A DNA stretch of 64,000 nucleotides, taken from NCBI GenBank assembly GCA_028710525.1, contig JAQTTY010000003.1, positions 1-64,000 of the forward strand, read 5' to 3'. Shown here piece after piece: positions 17,698 to 27,834 of this stretch. Source of the DNA: Gallionella sp. (GTDB lineage Bacteria; Pseudomonadota; Gammaproteobacteria; Burkholderiales; Gallionellaceae). A program made the translations under genes and the position numbers. The notes under the pieces were generated by a model. It made no database searches. It was given only the letters and a program-made list of their open reading frames with translations, and was not told where the DNA came from. How positions within the stretch are numbered: the stretch's first letter is position 1; every line of letters begins with the position of its first letter.

Positions 17698-18228
17698 ATG
17701 GCAAAACCAAATAAACCCAGTGAATTAGACGATGCATCTCTATTTCGTAACACGGTAGGCGAAGTCACGCCTTTACCCGAGCAAGACCGTATCTTGAACC
17801 TCACCCCACCACGTTATGCATACCTTCCTGACAACAAGGAAGGGGCAATCATCCCCGACATCCTGTCAGACACTTTTCTAGAGAACCCGCCTGACCAATA
17901 CTGCGGCAATGGCATCTCGCGCCAGTCCTTGCGCAGATTGGCACGCGGTTATTGGCCCGTACAGGACAGCCTAGATCTGCACGGACTAAACAGCGATGCA
18001 GCGCGCCTCGCGCTACAGACTTTTCTACACCAAGCACTGGAGCAGCATAATCGATGCGTTTTGGTGATACACGGCAAGGGATTGAATAGCAAAAGTGGAG
18101 AAGCGGTCTTGAAACTGCGCACACGACATTGGTTGGTACAACATCCCAGCGTTTTGGCTTATTGTGATGCCCCTGCCCAACTTGGCGGCAGTGGTGCCGC
18201 CATCATACTGCTCAGGCTCAACCCTTAG
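17698..18228 (+). CDS. Smr-domain protein
   Basis: A 176-residue protein starting at ATG 17698 (MAKPNKPSE); the 20 codons of open frame upstream overlap the trxB terminator and are unlikely to be translated. The C-terminal Smr (MutS2-like) domain shows SLDLHGLNSDAARLAL, the LVIHGKGLNS loop and GGSGAAIILLR. Smr domains bind branched DNA or RNA and often nick it; stand-alone proteins of this YdaL/SmrA-like kind have a poorly defined role, and SmrB is linked to collided ribosomes. It converges with the unrecognised gene at 18218-18877, sharing 11 bp at the 3' ends. Confidence 0.88.
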   Translation: MAKPNKPSELDDASLFRNTVGEVTPLPEQDRILNLTPPRYAYLPDNKEGAIIPDILSDTFLENPPDQYCGNGISRQSLRRLARGYWPVQDSLDLHGLNSDAARLALQTFLHQALEQHNRCVLVIHGKGLNSKSGEAVLKLRTRHWLVQHPSVLAYCDAPAQLGGSGAAIILLRLNP

Positions 18229-18877
18229 ATTTCTTGCTCATCACATACATCATGTATTCAAAGAACACCTGGCACCAGTCTTGGTCGTTGTCCTTCAGCG
18301 AATTGAGTAGATTCTTGACTTCGTTAGCCGGCCAGTTTGGGTTGTAAGAGACCAGCAACTCTTCAGAGTACATTTCTATACTCTCTTTCAAGCGTTCCGC
18401 CATGCGGCTGATGCCTTCGAACATGATGGCCAAATCCTTGTCGGAGTCTATCTCGGCAGTGAGATCTCCATAGACCTTGGGATTTTTCTTGGTGAATTCG
18501 ATGAACTTGGTGAGCACATAGAAAAACTCGCCCTTATTGTCCTTGTTGACAGAGTCACCCAACATAAAGGGCAAAACTGACAACTCCAACCAGTAATAGC
18601 CTAATTTTGGATTGCGGTGTTTGGATACGCCCACATGGCCATTTCTAGCCTTGGCGCGCTGTATAAAATCTTCTAATAGGAGTTTTTCCGACGGACGTGT
18701 GGCGATGTCCTTACCTTCCAGTACTGCCGGTCTAACCATGAAAAAATCTGGAAAATCACTGTACAACTTGCCGGAATGATTGTGGTCACGGTAGTAACTG
18801 TTGAATACCTTGAGTGCATACTCGTCGTTCTTTTCTGTATCAAAGAACTTTTCATGGGATGCTTTTTTATGTGCCAT
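18218..18877 (-). CDS. Unrecognised cytoplasmic protein
   Basis: A 219-residue protein rich in Lys, Glu, Asp and aromatic residues, with no signal peptide or transmembrane helix. Its composition (KNPKVYGDLTAEIDSDKD, a long SRMAERLKESIEMYSEELL helix, WCQVFFEYMMYVM near the end) suggests a soluble helical protein. No known family was recognised. It is convergent with the Smr gene (11-bp overlap) and is followed on its 5' side by a 224-bp AT-rich gap that shows no clear signal. It is preserved as a long frame with family-like helical periodicity, so it is likely real. Confidence 0.7.
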   Translation of the reverse strand: MAHKKASHEKFFDTEKNDEYALKVFNSYYRDHNHSGKLYSDFPDFFMVRPAVLEGKDIATRPSEKLLLEDFIQRAKARNGHVGVSKHRNPKLGYYWLELSVLPFMLGDSVNKDNKGEFFYVLTKFIEFTKKNPKVYGDLTAEIDSDKDLAIMFEGISRMAERLKESIEMYSEELLVSYNPNWPANEVKNLLNSLKDNDQDWCQVFFEYMMYVMSKKSKG

Positions 18878-19101
18878 AGCTTAATCTTTGCCTTGTTCTA
18901 TTTAGTTTTTATTATTTGGCTGGACTTGTAGCTATTATTATTAGAGCCGTGCTGCTTTTTTTATTTTTGGCTTGATGTTGCTATTGTTATTAGCCGTACT
19001 TGCTTCTGCTAATATAATGATAACCTGTAAAGCGTGAACTTGTCTTAGACTTTGGCCGATTCATGCAAGAAAACCACCTACTATTCTCGGAGAGATAAGT
19101 A

Positions 19102-19584
19102 ATGAGCAAATACCTAGTCATATTTCTTTTGATGTTCGGTTCCACTGCGTATGCCGCAGCCAATAAATGGATAGATGCAAGTGGACAAGTGCATTATTCG
19201 GACAAGATGCCCCCCCAGCAGGCCGTGGGAGTCAAAACAATCGGGCCCAACACGCCTGATGCGCCCATATTCACTGCCGCTTCTGGCGTACCTGCTGCCT
19301 CAGGTGTAGCGGCAAGTAACACAAAAGCAGCAGCCGAGAAAGATCCAGCAAAAGAAGCGGCGGCTAAAAAAGCCGCTGCAGCCAAGGCTGAGCAAGAAGC
19401 TGCAATCAAAGCTCAGAATCAAGCCAATTGCGCGGGTGCTAAACAGAATATGGCCAACCTAAAGGACGGCATGCGTATCGCGACAGTAGATCCAACCACG
19501 GGCGAACGTTCATTCATGGATGATGCTCAACGCGCCAAGAGCATGGAAGACGCGCAACAGCAAGTCAGTAAGTTCTGCCAGTAA
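19102..19584 (+). CDS. DUF4124 domain periplasmic protein
   Basis: A 160-residue exported protein with a signal peptide (MSKYLVIFLLMFGSTAYA) and a DUF4124 domain right after it (KWIDASGQVHYSDKMPP), a small beta domain common in beta- and gammaproteobacterial envelope proteins. An Ala/Lys-rich coiled region follows (about 75-110), then a short Cys-containing tail. A GAGA-type ribosome binding site precedes the ATG. It converges with smc, 24 bp between stops. Function is unknown for the family. Confidence 0.85.
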   Translation: MSKYLVIFLLMFGSTAYAAANKWIDASGQVHYSDKMPPQQAVGVKTIGPNTPDAPIFTAASGVPAASGVAASNTKAAAEKDPAKEAAAKKAAAAKAEQEAAIKAQNQANCAGAKQNMANLKDGMRIATVDPTTGERSFMDDAQRAKSMEDAQQQVSKFCQ

Positions 19585-19607
19585 GTCAATGGCTTAGCAA
19601 ACATGTG

Positions 19608-22600
19608 CTATGCGACGATCTGTTCGTCGCGCATGCGCAGGGCTTCTTGGATGTCGACCGTAACGACCTTGGACACGCCCTTCTCCTGCATGGTCACCCC
19701 TATGAGTTGTTCCGCCATCTCCATCGCAATCTTGTTGTGACTGATGAACACGAACTGAGTTTGCTCGGACATTTTCTTCACCAGTTTGCAGAGACGCTCG
19801 GTGTTGCTGTCATCCAGTGGTGCATCTACCTCGTCTAACAAACAGAATGGCGCTGGATTAAGCTGGAACAGCGAGAACACCAGTGAGATCGCAGTCAATG
19901 CCTTCTCACCACCTGACATCAGATGGATGGAGCTGTTCTTCTTGCCGGGAGGTTGGGCCATTACCTGCACGCCACTGTCGAGTATCTCTTCACCAGTCAA
20001 TACTAGCTTAGCTTCTCCCCCACCGAACAAGATGGGGAACATCTCAGCCAGATGTTCATTGACCTTGTTATAAGTATCCATCAGCAACTCGCGCGACTCC
20101 TTATCGATGCGGCGTATCGCATCTTCTAAGGTCGCCATCGCTTCATTCAGATCCTGCGCCTGAGCGTCAAGGTAAGTCTTGCGTTCACTCGCCGTTTGCA
20201 ACTCTTCCAGCGCCGCCAAGTTCACTGCCCCCAAAGCCTCTATCTCAGTCTGCAAGCGGTTTAGCTCATTCTGTAGCGACTGTACTTTATAAACTCCTGA
20301 CTCCAACAAAGGCAGCAATTCAGCTTCATTTACATCCTGCAACTGTTCGGACCATTGTTCAAAATGCAGACGCGCCTCCTGCTCTTTGAGCGTCAGATCG
20401 TTCATGCGTACCCGCATAGGCTCCAGACCTTGCTCGCCCGACATTCGCGCCTGTTCTAAGCTCTGCAAAGTGACTGTTGCGTGCTCCAAAGCGTTACGCG
20501 CCTCAGCCAACGCTGCCTCGGTAAGCTGCCTGGCTTGCAAAGCTTGCTGTAGTTGCGTCTGTACATCCACATCCGCACTCGAGTTCAGTTCCTCATCCAA
20601 ACCGATCAGGTTGAATTCCAATTGTGACAGTGTCGCCGCAGCCTGTTCTATACCACGCTGCAGATCGGCTATCTTGTCCTTGCAGGTCTGGTCAAAATAA
20701 CGTGCCTCTTGAAGTGCATGCTGGGCATGCTGCACGCGGCTGCGTTGTTCGCGCAAAGCCATATCCAGGGTATTCGCGTGACGCTGCGCTTCATCAATCT
20801 GGGAGAAAAATTCACTATTGCGTTCGCGCAATTCCGCCATCTGCTCATCGACTACCTGCATTTGCATCTGTTCGTTCATCAGCAGTTCAGCCATTTCTTG
20901 CATTTCTTGCTCGATCTGTTCCAAACGCTCCGCACTGCGCTCTGCTGCTTGAGTCAGTTTGAGGATATTCATTTGCAAGCCGTGCAGACGCTGTTGCATC
21001 TCATCGCCTGATTTCCGCAGCGGCATAATCTGCACATCGATCTGTTGATGCTGTTGCTCAGCGAGTGCCACTTGCTCACGTGCCAAAGCCACGTGCTGCT
21101 GCTGTTCATCCGCTTGCACTGCCAATTGCTCGATCTCGCGTTGGCGCGCCAACACTCCATGCAATTGACTATCAGGTGCATGGAACAACACGCTGTGCGC
21201 ACTGACCAGATGACCTTGATGGGTAACCAACCAAGCGCCCACCGGCAGCTGTGCACGCATCGCTAGCGCCTGTTCCAGATCAGCAATGGCGTAGACCTGA
21301 TGTAGCCAATCGCGCAAGGCGGGCATGACTGTGCTGTCTTGGCATTCAACATGAGACAAAAAAGGCGTGTAAGCATACTCGGCTGCTATTGCAGCGGCCT
21401 CTGAAGTGAACAGCAAAGCCAACTTAGCCGGCGGAATATCGTTTGTCGCGGGAGCATCAGCCTGAGTCAGCGAAATGGCATTGATACGTTCACGCAATAC
21501 CGCTTCCAGAGCATCTTCCCAACCCGCTGCAATCTTTATCGACTGCCAGAGCCGCGGTTTATTTTCTAGCTGGTGACGCTGCAACCATGCTGTCAGATCC
21601 TTATCGTTGTCCAAACGCGACTGCAGTTGTTGCAAGGCATGCAGACGTGCTTCGGTCTGGGCCAGCACACGCTCCAGTTGCTGCAGATCGGCACGGGTTT
21701 TATGACGCTGTTCATCGGCTAAGGGCAACTGATGTTGCAGACTGCTTAGCTGCTCGGCAGCAATACCGCGTTCTATTTCCAACTCTGCCAGTTCTTGCTT
21801 GGCCTGCTGCAATGCCGCACCATCGCTACGTGGCAGGTTGTCCTTTTCCAGCAACAGTCTGGAACGTCGCGACTCCACTTGCTGCACATTGCGTTGCATA
21901 TTGGCGCGTTGTGTATCGGCAAGTTGCAGTTGCTGCTGCAGATGTAACTGTTCGCGTTGTACTTCGTGGTAGCGCTGCTGTGCCTGACTTGAAGACTCCT
22001 CTGCAGCGGGCAGACTTTCTGCCTCACATTCCGCGTTCTGCTCCGCCTCTGCCAACTTCACCACCGCACTCTCTTGCTGACGTTGCCAATGTTCCAACAA
22101 GGAAAGGGTGCCGCTGCGCTGACTGTTTTGTTGCTCTATCTGTTTTTTGGCCTGTGAAATCTGCAAAGCAAGGCGCTGGCGTTGGGTGGCAACATGAGCA
22201 ATTTGTTGCTCCAGTCTTGCAATCTCAGCATTGGCACTATAGAACTCGCCCTGCTTCACATGCAGCGCATCAGACAGTTGGTAATGTCCACTACGTGCGG
22301 ATTCCAGTTGACTCTCGATGTCGCGCAGCTGTGCGGTCTGAGCTTCCAACTCAGTACGCGTCTTTTCCAAGGCTTGCTGATGACGCACACGTTGTGCTTG
22401 CGCTTCTTGTTTCTTTACCAACCAGAATATCTTTTGCGAAGTATCGCGCTGCGACTCCAAGGCCCGATATTGCTTAGCGACTTCGGCTTGTGCGCCCAGA
22501 TGCAGCAACTGCTTGTCCAACTCTTGCAGGATGTCGCCGACACGCAGCAGATTGTCGCGGGTATCTGCGATGCGCAATTCTGTCTCGCGCCTACGGTCGC

Positions 22601-23120
22601 GGTACTTCGAGACACCTGCAGCTTCCTCTAGGAATATGCGTAGTTCCTCGGGCTTAGCTTCGATGATGCGCGAGATCATGCCCTGCTCGATGATGGCGTA
22701 GGCGCGTGAACCCAGCCCTGTACCAAGAAAGATGTCGGTCACATCCTTGCGTCGCACTTGCTGGCTGTTGATGTAATAGGATGAATCGCCATCGCGCTTC
22801 AATACGCGTTTGATGGCAATCTCGGCATAGCTGGACCATTGCCCCACAGCCTTACCCAAAGCGTTATCGAACACCAGCTCGACACTGGCACGTGACACCG
22901 GCTTGCGTTTGCTAGAACCGTTGAAAATCACGTCCTGCATAGTAGAGCCGCGCAATGCCGAGGCCTTGGATTCACCAAGCACCCAGCGCAACGCATCGAT
23001 CACGTTGGATTTGCCACAACCGTTGGGACCTACCACACCCACTATCTGGCCTGGCAGGGCGATGTGCGTAGGATCGACGAAGGATTTGAAACCGGCTAGC
23101 TTGATGTGAGAGAGACGCAA
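19608..23120 (-). CDS. smc: Chromosome segregation ATPase SMC
   Basis: Structural maintenance of chromosomes ATPase, 1170 residues, which forms loops of DNA with ScpA/ScpB. Walker A GPNGCGKSN is at 31-39. Two very long Gln/Glu/Leu-rich coiled coils flank a hinge near 500-640. The signature LMSGGEKAL and the Walker B CLLDEVDAPLDD close the C-terminal head. The start is a TTG (23118-23120) with AGGT upstream; no ATG is available that keeps the conserved MRLSHIKLAGFKSF N-terminus. Glutamine content of the coils is strikingly high but the architecture is normal. Confidence 0.96.
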   Translation of the reverse strand: MRLSHIKLAGFKSFVDPTHIALPGQIVGVVGPNGCGKSNVIDALRWVLGESKASALRGSTMQDVIFNGSSKRKPVSRASVELVFDNALGKAVGQWSSYAEIAIKRVLKRDGDSSYYINSQQVRRKDVTDIFLGTGLGSRAYAIIEQGMISRIIEAKPEELRIFLEEAAGVSKYRDRRRETELRIADTRDNLLRVGDILQELDKQLLHLGAQAEVAKQYRALESQRDTSQKIFWLVKKQEAQAQRVRHQQALEKTRTELEAQTAQLRDIESQLESARSGHYQLSDALHVKQGEFYSANAEIARLEQQIAHVATQRQRLALQISQAKKQIEQQNSQRSGTLSLLEHWQRQQESAVVKLAEAEQNAECEAESLPAAEESSSQAQQRYHEVQREQLHLQQQLQLADTQRANMQRNVQQVESRRSRLLLEKDNLPRSDGAALQQAKQELAELEIERGIAAEQLSSLQHQLPLADEQRHKTRADLQQLERVLAQTEARLHALQQLQSRLDNDKDLTAWLQRHQLENKPRLWQSIKIAAGWEDALEAVLRERINAISLTQADAPATNDIPPAKLALLFTSEAAAIAAEYAYTPFLSHVECQDSTVMPALRDWLHQVYAIADLEQALAMRAQLPVGAWLVTHQGHLVSAHSVLFHAPDSQLHGVLARQREIEQLAVQADEQQQHVALAREQVALAEQQHQQIDVQIMPLRKSGDEMQQRLHGLQMNILKLTQAAERSAERLEQIEQEMQEMAELLMNEQMQMQVVDEQMAELRERNSEFFSQIDEAQRHANTLDMALREQRSRVQHAQHALQEARYFDQTCKDKIADLQRGIEQAAATLSQLEFNLIGLDEELNSSADVDVQTQLQQALQARQLTEAALAEARNALEHATVTLQSLEQARMSGEQGLEPMRVRMNDLTLKEQEARLHFEQWSEQLQDVNEAELLPLLESGVYKVQSLQNELNRLQTEIEALGAVNLAALEELQTASERKTYLDAQAQDLNEAMATLEDAIRRIDKESRELLMDTYNKVNEHLAEMFPILFGGGEAKLVLTGEEILDSGVQVMAQPPGKKNSSIHLMSGGEKALTAISLVFSLFQLNPAPFCLLDEVDAPLDDSNTERLCKLVKKMSEQTQFVFISHNKIAMEMAEQLIGVTMQEKGVSKVVTVDIQEALRMRDEQIVA

Positions 23121-23303
23121 TTAAGTGACCTTTTATAGATTTTTGCTGCGGGCCTGTTCGACGCTCACTCGTAATAGTAAGGATATATTCTTCCGATAGG
23201 TCCCGCCGAGACGGGCCGACTTCAGTTCAGAATTCACCATGTATCCGAGCATCACACGTTTTATAATGCGCGCCATTCTAACTGAAGCGAGACACCTAAC
23301 CAA

Positions 23304-23723
23304 ATGACCACCAAGCCCAACAAAACACTTGAGACTTTCCCCAATCCCAACACTAAGCGCGATTACCACATCCACATGGAGATACCCGAATTCACCTGCT
23401 TGTGTCCCAAGACCGGCCAGCCTGATTTCGCTACCCTGATATTGGATTACATTGCCGACCAACAGTGCGTGGAACTCAAAAGTCTCAAGTTGTATATGTG
23501 GTCGTTCCGCGAGGAGGGTCACTTCCACGAAGATATGACCAACTTGATTCTAGATGATCTAGTTGCTGCGACCCAGCCACGCTTCATGCGCCTCACTGCC
23601 AAATTCTATGTGCGCGGCGGCATCTTCACTAACGTCATTGCAGAACATCGTAAACAAGGCTGGCAACCCGCTCCGTTCGTCGAACTAAGCCAGTTCGGCA
23701 CTCAATCCAATACGCGCGGCTAA
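23304..23723 (+). CDS. queF: NADPH-dependent 7-cyano-7-deazaguanine reductase QueF
   Basis: Unimodular QueF of 139 residues that reduces preQ0 to preQ1 in queuosine biosynthesis. The catalytic Cys34 and Asp41 lie in [12 protein letters not shown], and the substrate/NADPH motif is in [19 protein letters not shown]. Full length. No preQ1 riboswitch could be seen in 23121-23303. The stop codon is immediately followed by the ATG of the sugar-kinase gene, with no gap, so the two are read together although their functions appear unrelated. Confidence 0.96.
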   Translation: MTTKPNKTLETFPNPNTKRDYHIHMEIPEFTCLCPKTGQPDFATLILDYIADQQCVELKSLKLYMWSFREEGHFHEDMTNLILDDLVAATQPRFMRLTAKFYVRGGIFTNVIAEHRKQGWQPAPFVELSQFGTQSNTRG

Positions 23724-24977
23724 ATGTATCTGGGCATAGATTTTGGCACTACGGGCGCACGCGCCTGTGTGATCGACGCCCAAAAAAAAATATATTGGGA
23801 ACAGCGTATCGCCTATCCCGATGCGACCGCTCAGTCAGCGCAAGATTGGCAAAGCGCCCTGTATGCCTTGTTGGACAAGTTGCCCACCCCTATCGCTGCC
23901 TCATTGCGCGGCATCGCAATCGACGGTACCTCCGGCACGGTGTTGCAATGTGACTCGGCACTGCAACCCATAGGCCCCGCCTTGCTGTATAACGAAGCTC
24001 GTGCCGAGGCACAGGCCAAGCAGCTATCCACACTCGCCCCCTCTGGCAGCAATGTCTGCACGCCCTCTTCCGGCCTATCTAAAGCACTTTGGCTCGCCCA
24101 ATATCATCCAGGGGCGCACTATCTGATGCATCAGGCTGACTGGTTGACCGCCCTGCTCTCTGGCCGACCTGGCATCAGTGATTATCACAATGCCCTGAAG
24201 AGTGGCTACGATGTGCAGAGACTGTGCTGGCCGGACTGGATACAGGCTCTGCCCATTGCACCCTTGCTGCCTAGCGTCGTCGCACCAGGCAGCGTCATAG
24301 GCAAGGTCAGCTCCAGCATCACCGCCCGCTACGGCATCGCATCTGATTGCACTATTCATGCCGGCACCACAGATAGCATCGCAGCCTTTATGGCCAGCGA
24401 GGTCAACGATTCCAGCACTGGCGTGACTTCACTAGGTACCACCTTAGTGCTCAAACAACTCAGCCCCACTCGCATAGAGTCCCCCAAAAATGGCATCTAC
24501 AGCCATCGCTACGGTGATCTATGGTTAGTAGGTGGAGCATCGAATGCCGGCGCGGGCGTGTTGCGCAGCTATTTCAATGATGCACAGTTGAGTGAGCTGA
24601 GCGCGCAGATCGATGCACATCAAGAAAGCCCACTGGATTACTACCCACTACATAAGCGCGGAGAACGTTTTCCAGCCTACGATCCCGCATTGGAGCCGCG
24701 ACTGTCGCCACGTCCTAAGGATGATGCCGATTTTCTACACGGCATCTTGCAGGGCTTGGCCCGCATCGAAGCGGCCGGTTATGCCTGTCTCGCGGAACTT
24801 GGTGCCCCACCTATCAGACAAGTGATAAGCAATGGTGGAGGGGCGCATAATCAAACATGGAGCACGATACGTAGCCGAGTGCTCCATCATCCGGTATGTA
24901 CTAGTGCCCATATAGAAGCCGCCTATGGTTCTGCTTTACTGGCACGCAAACACGATGTGCTAGCCACTAAAAGCTAA
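23724..24977 (+). CDS. FGGY-family carbohydrate kinase (D-ribulose/xylulose kinase-like)
   Basis: A 417-residue sugar kinase with the ASKHA fold. The phosphate-1 motif GIDFGTTGARA is near 4-13, the catalytic-region Asp is in GTTDSIAAFM, and the adenosine motif is in ISNGGGAHNQTW. The compact form and the DFGTTGARACVID start resemble the cyanobacterial/plant D-ribulose or xylulose kinase group more than classical XylB. It begins on the base after the queF stop. It may phosphorylate a pentulose, but the substrate cannot be fixed from sequence. It ends 81 bp before dksA. Confidence 0.85.
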   Translation: MYLGIDFGTTGARACVIDAQKKIYWEQRIAYPDATAQSAQDWQSALYALLDKLPTPIAASLRGIAIDGTSGTVLQCDSALQPIGPALLYNEARAEAQAKQLSTLAPSGSNVCTPSSGLSKALWLAQYHPGAHYLMHQADWLTALLSGRPGISDYHNALKSGYDVQRLCWPDWIQALPIAPLLPSVVAPGSVIGKVSSSITARYGIASDCTIHAGTTDSIAAFMASEVNDSSTGVTSLGTTLVLKQLSPTRIESPKNGIYSHRYGDLWLVGGASNAGAGVLRSYFNDAQLSELSAQIDAHQESPLDYYPLHKRGERFPAYDPALEPRLSPRPKDDADFLHGILQGLARIEAAGYACLAELGAPPIRQVISNGGGAHNQTWSTIRSRVLHHPVCTSAHIEAAYGSALLARKHDVLATKS

Positions 24978-25058
24978 GAAAACGTTATAATCATTTGCTA
25001 GCAAGTTCGCTTTCTGGTATTAAAGCAAACCTATTTTTTATCGAGTTGGAGAAGTGCA

Positions 25059-25478
25059 ATGCCGGTATCACCAAAAGCTGCTACCCCCTACAAAGCTAAA
25101 AAAGGCGAGGAGTACATGAATCCCAAGCAATTGGATCATTTCCGCGCCGTGATGAACGAGATCAAGGCGGGCTTGGGTGCGGACATCGATCGTACCGTGC
25201 ATACCATGCAGGACGAAGCGACCGTATTCGCCGACCCCAATGATCGCGCTACTCAAGAGTCCGACATGAGCCTAGAACTGCGTAACCGTGACCGTGAACG
25301 CAAGCTAATAAAAAAGATAGATGAGATGCTCGCTAAGATCGATTCTGGCGAGTACGGCTATTGCGATAACTGTGGTATCGAAATCGGTCTGAACCGCCTA
25401 GAAGCACGCCCTACCGCGACGCTCTGTATAGACTGTAAAACACTGGACGAGATCAGAGAGCGACAAGTCGCAAAATGA
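25059..25478 (+). CDS. dksA: RNA polymerase-binding transcription factor DksA
   Basis: A 139-residue DksA that binds the secondary channel of RNA polymerase and, with ppGpp, mediates the stringent response. The coiled coil carries the conserved DPNDRATQESD tip region (near 65-75). The C-terminal zinc finger is Cys102-x2-Cys105 and Cys123-x2-Cys126. The start with GGAGAAGTGCA upstream is preferred over the internal Met at codon 20. A possible promoter (TTGCTA-17-TATTAA) lies in the short gap before it. A strong terminator follows at 25523-25552. Confidence 0.96.
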   Translation: MPVSPKAATPYKAKKGEEYMNPKQLDHFRAVMNEIKAGLGADIDRTVHTMQDEATVFADPNDRATQESDMSLELRNRDRERKLIKKIDEMLAKIDSGEYGYCDNCGIEIGLNRLEARPTATLCIDCKTLDEIRERQVAK

Positions 25479-25522
25479 TAGTAAAGTTTCCGTGTATCTA
25501 AATAGATGCGGGTGATATCAAA

Positions 25523-25552
25523 ACAGGGCGACTAAGGTCGCCCTGTTCTTTT
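25523..25552 (+). terminator. Intrinsic terminator of dksA
   Basis: ACAGGGCGAC pairs perfectly with GTCGCCCTGT around a TAAG loop, followed by TCTTTT. It lies 45 bp after the dksA stop and faces the pnp terminator just downstream. Confidence 0.88.
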
Positions 25553-25570
25553 ATATCCACAGAAAGCAAA

Positions 25571-25599
25571 ACGCCCCACCAGTATCGCTGGCGGGGCGT
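25571..25599 (-). terminator. Intrinsic terminator of pnp
   Basis: ACGCCCC-ACCAG (25571-25582) pairs with CTGGCGGGGCGT (25588-25599), one wobble position; on the minus strand it is followed by TTTTGCTTT. It starts 14 bp beyond the pnp stop. Confidence 0.82.
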
Positions 25600-25613
25600 T
25601 TATCTTTGCAGAC

Positions 25614-27734
25614 TTAGTGTGTTTCTGGTGCTACGGCAGCTGCTGCTGAGGGTGCAGGGATCAAAGCCTTCATACTCAGCTTCATCCTGCCTTTGTCATC
25701 CAACTCCAGCAGCTTGACCTTAACGATCTGACCTTCTTTCAGATGATCAGTCACGGCCGCAACGCGCTCGTGTGCGATCTGTGAGATATGCAACAAACCG
25801 TCCTTACCAGGCAGAATGTTGATCAATGCACCAAAGTCCAACAGCTTGACGACTGGGCCTTCGTATACCTTACCCACTTCGACATCAGCAACGATATCAG
25901 CGATACGCTGTTGCGCCAATGCACCACCTTCGCTGCTGACGCAGGAGATGGTGATATTGCCAGCCTCATCGATGTCGATGGTGGTACCGGTCTCTTCAGT
26001 TAGTGCACGAATTACCGCACCGCCCTTGCCGATCACATCACGAATCTTTTCAGGATTGATCTTCATCTTGATCATGCGTGGTGCGAACTCTGACACTTCA
26101 GTACGCGCGCCAGGCATAGCCGCTTTCATCAGACCCAAGATGTGCATACGACCTTCACGTGCCTGCGACAAAGCGGCCTGCATGATCTCGCGAGTGATAC
26201 CGTTGATCTTGATATCCATCTGCAGCGCAGTCACACCAGTTTCGGAACCTGCCACCTTAAAGTCCATATCGCCCAGATGATCTTCGTCACCCAAGATATC
26301 GGTCAACACAGCAAAACGATTACCGTCTTTGATCAGGCCCATGGCGATACCAGCCACATGTGCCTTCAGTGGAACACCCGCATCCAACAGAGATAGGCAA
26401 CCGCCACAGACCGAAGCCATAGAGCTGGAACCATTCGACTCAGTGATCTCGGACACGACGCGTACGGCGTAGCCAAAATCTTCTTCACTAGGCAGCACCG
26501 CAACCAAAGCACGCTTAGCCAAGCGGCCATGGCCGATCTCACGACGCTTAGGCGTACCTACACGTCCAGTCTCACCTGTTGAGTACGGAGGGAAGTTGTA
26601 ATGCAGCATAAAGCGATCACTGCGTTCACCCTGCAGGTCATCCAACTTCTGCGCATCACGCAAACTGCCCAGTGTCGCAACCACGATGGCCTGAGTCTCA
26701 CCGCGAGTGAACAAAGACGAACCATGAGTGCGTGGCAGTACGCCGTTACGGATGGTGATAGGACGCACAGTGCGTGTATCACGGCCGTCGATACGTGGCT
26801 CACCACTAAGTATCTGGCCACGTACGATCTTGGCTTCCAGCGCGCTGAACAGATCGTTCACTTGGTTCTTTTCCGCGTCAGGGAAGTCGATTGCAACTGC
26901 GGCCATCACCTTGCTGTGTATGGCTGAAAGCGCCATGGTACGTTCCTGCTTGGAGCGAATCGCATAAGCTTGTTGCAACTCAGCGTCTGCTAATGCAGAG
27001 ATGCGAGCAATCAAAGGCTCATTCTTAGAAGGTGGGACCCAGTCCCATTCATCCTTACCCACTGCATCTGCCATCTCGTTAATCGCTTGGATCACGACTT
27101 GCATCTGCTCATGACCGAACATCACCGCACCCAGCATGATCTCTTCGGAAAGCTGTTGCGCTTCAGATTCGACCATCTGTACCGCATTATCAGTACCTGC
27201 CACAACCAGATCCAATAGTGAAGTCTTCAATTCTGTCGCAGTCGGGTTGAGCAGATACTTTCCATCCGCATAACCCACACGTGCTGCGCCGATAGGGCCG
27301 TCGAAAGGGATACCAGAGATCGCCAAAGCTGCGGATGCACCAATCATCGCAGGGATATCGGAATCGATCTCGCTGTCGGAGGACATCACTGTAGCGACGA
27401 TCTGCACTTCGTTATAGAAACTCTCGGGGAACAATGGGCGCAGAGGACGATCGATCAGACGTGAAGTCAGGATCTCTTTCTCACTAGGACGCCCTTCACG
27501 CTTGAAGAAGCCACTTGGGATCTTACCTGCAGCATAAGTTTTTTCCATGTAGTCCACAGTCAATGGAAAGAAGTCTTGATCAGGTTTGACATCTTGCTTG
27601 CCCACCACGGAGACCAGCACCGTGGTATCACCCATACTGACCATCACTGCACCAGTAGCTTGGCGAGCAATCTCGCCGGTTTCGATGGTTAGTTGCTGAT
27701 TGCCGTAGGCGAACGTTTTTTTATAGTGACTCAA
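25614..27734 (-). CDS. pnp: Polyribonucleotide nucleotidyltransferase (PNPase)
   Basis: Phosphorolytic 3'-5' exoribonuclease, 706 residues, component of the RNA degradosome. It has two RNase PH-like domains (about 1-210 and 310-540), a KH domain ([18 protein letters not shown]) and a C-terminal S1 domain ([16 protein letters not shown]). The conserved N-terminus MSHYKKTF is read from a TTG codon (27732-27734) with GGGG five bases upstream. It follows rpsO by 100 bp, the conserved rpsO-pnp pair, with a modest terminator between them. Confidence 0.97.
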   Translation of the reverse strand: MSHYKKTFAYGNQQLTIETGEIARQATGAVMVSMGDTTVLVSVVGKQDVKPDQDFFPLTVDYMEKTYAAGKIPSGFFKREGRPSEKEILTSRLIDRPLRPLFPESFYNEVQIVATVMSSDSEIDSDIPAMIGASAALAISGIPFDGPIGAARVGYADGKYLLNPTATELKTSLLDLVVAGTDNAVQMVESEAQQLSEEIMLGAVMFGHEQMQVVIQAINEMADAVGKDEWDWVPPSKNEPLIARISALADAELQQAYAIRSKQERTMALSAIHSKVMAAVAIDFPDAEKNQVNDLFSALEAKIVRGQILSGEPRIDGRDTRTVRPITIRNGVLPRTHGSSLFTRGETQAIVVATLGSLRDAQKLDDLQGERSDRFMLHYNFPPYSTGETGRVGTPKRREIGHGRLAKRALVAVLPSEEDFGYAVRVVSEITESNGSSSMASVCGGCLSLLDAGVPLKAHVAGIAMGLIKDGNRFAVLTDILGDEDHLGDMDFKVAGSETGVTALQMDIKINGITREIMQAALSQAREGRMHILGLMKAAMPGARTEVSEFAPRMIKMKINPEKIRDVIGKGGAVIRALTEETGTTIDIDEAGNITISCVSSEGGALAQQRIADIVADVEVGKVYEGPVVKLLDFGALINILPGKDGLLHISQIAHERVAAVTDHLKEGQIVKVKLLELDDKGRMKLSMKALIPAPSAAAAVAPETH

Positions 27735-27801
27735 GATAACCCCTTAGACGTGACATGGCGCAACACTGCACCAGATAGATATAGGACCAGCCAAAACAAC
27801 A

Positions 27802-27821
27802 CGGGCCGCTATCGCGACCCG
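27802..27821 (-). terminator. Hairpin between rpsO and pnp
   Basis: CGGGTCGC and GCGGCCCG (minus strand) form an 8-bp stem with a GATA loop and one G-U pair, followed by TGTTGTTTT. It is a weak intrinsic terminator that would let part of the transcription continue into pnp; it could also be an RNase III processing site as in enteric rpsO-pnp. Confidence 0.5.
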
Positions 27822-27834
27822 GCTTGCTACTTTA

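Noticed and set aside
21587-22477. A 296-residue plus-strand frame inside smc
   Set aside because: It lies wholly antisense to the coiled-coil part of smc and has composition dictated by the Gln/Glu/Leu codons of the other strand.
23121-23303. A preQ1 riboswitch before queF
   Set aside because: Only a short GC hairpin (about 23191-23209) is visible; no preQ1-type pseudoknot pattern with an A-rich tail near the ribosome binding site could be recognised.
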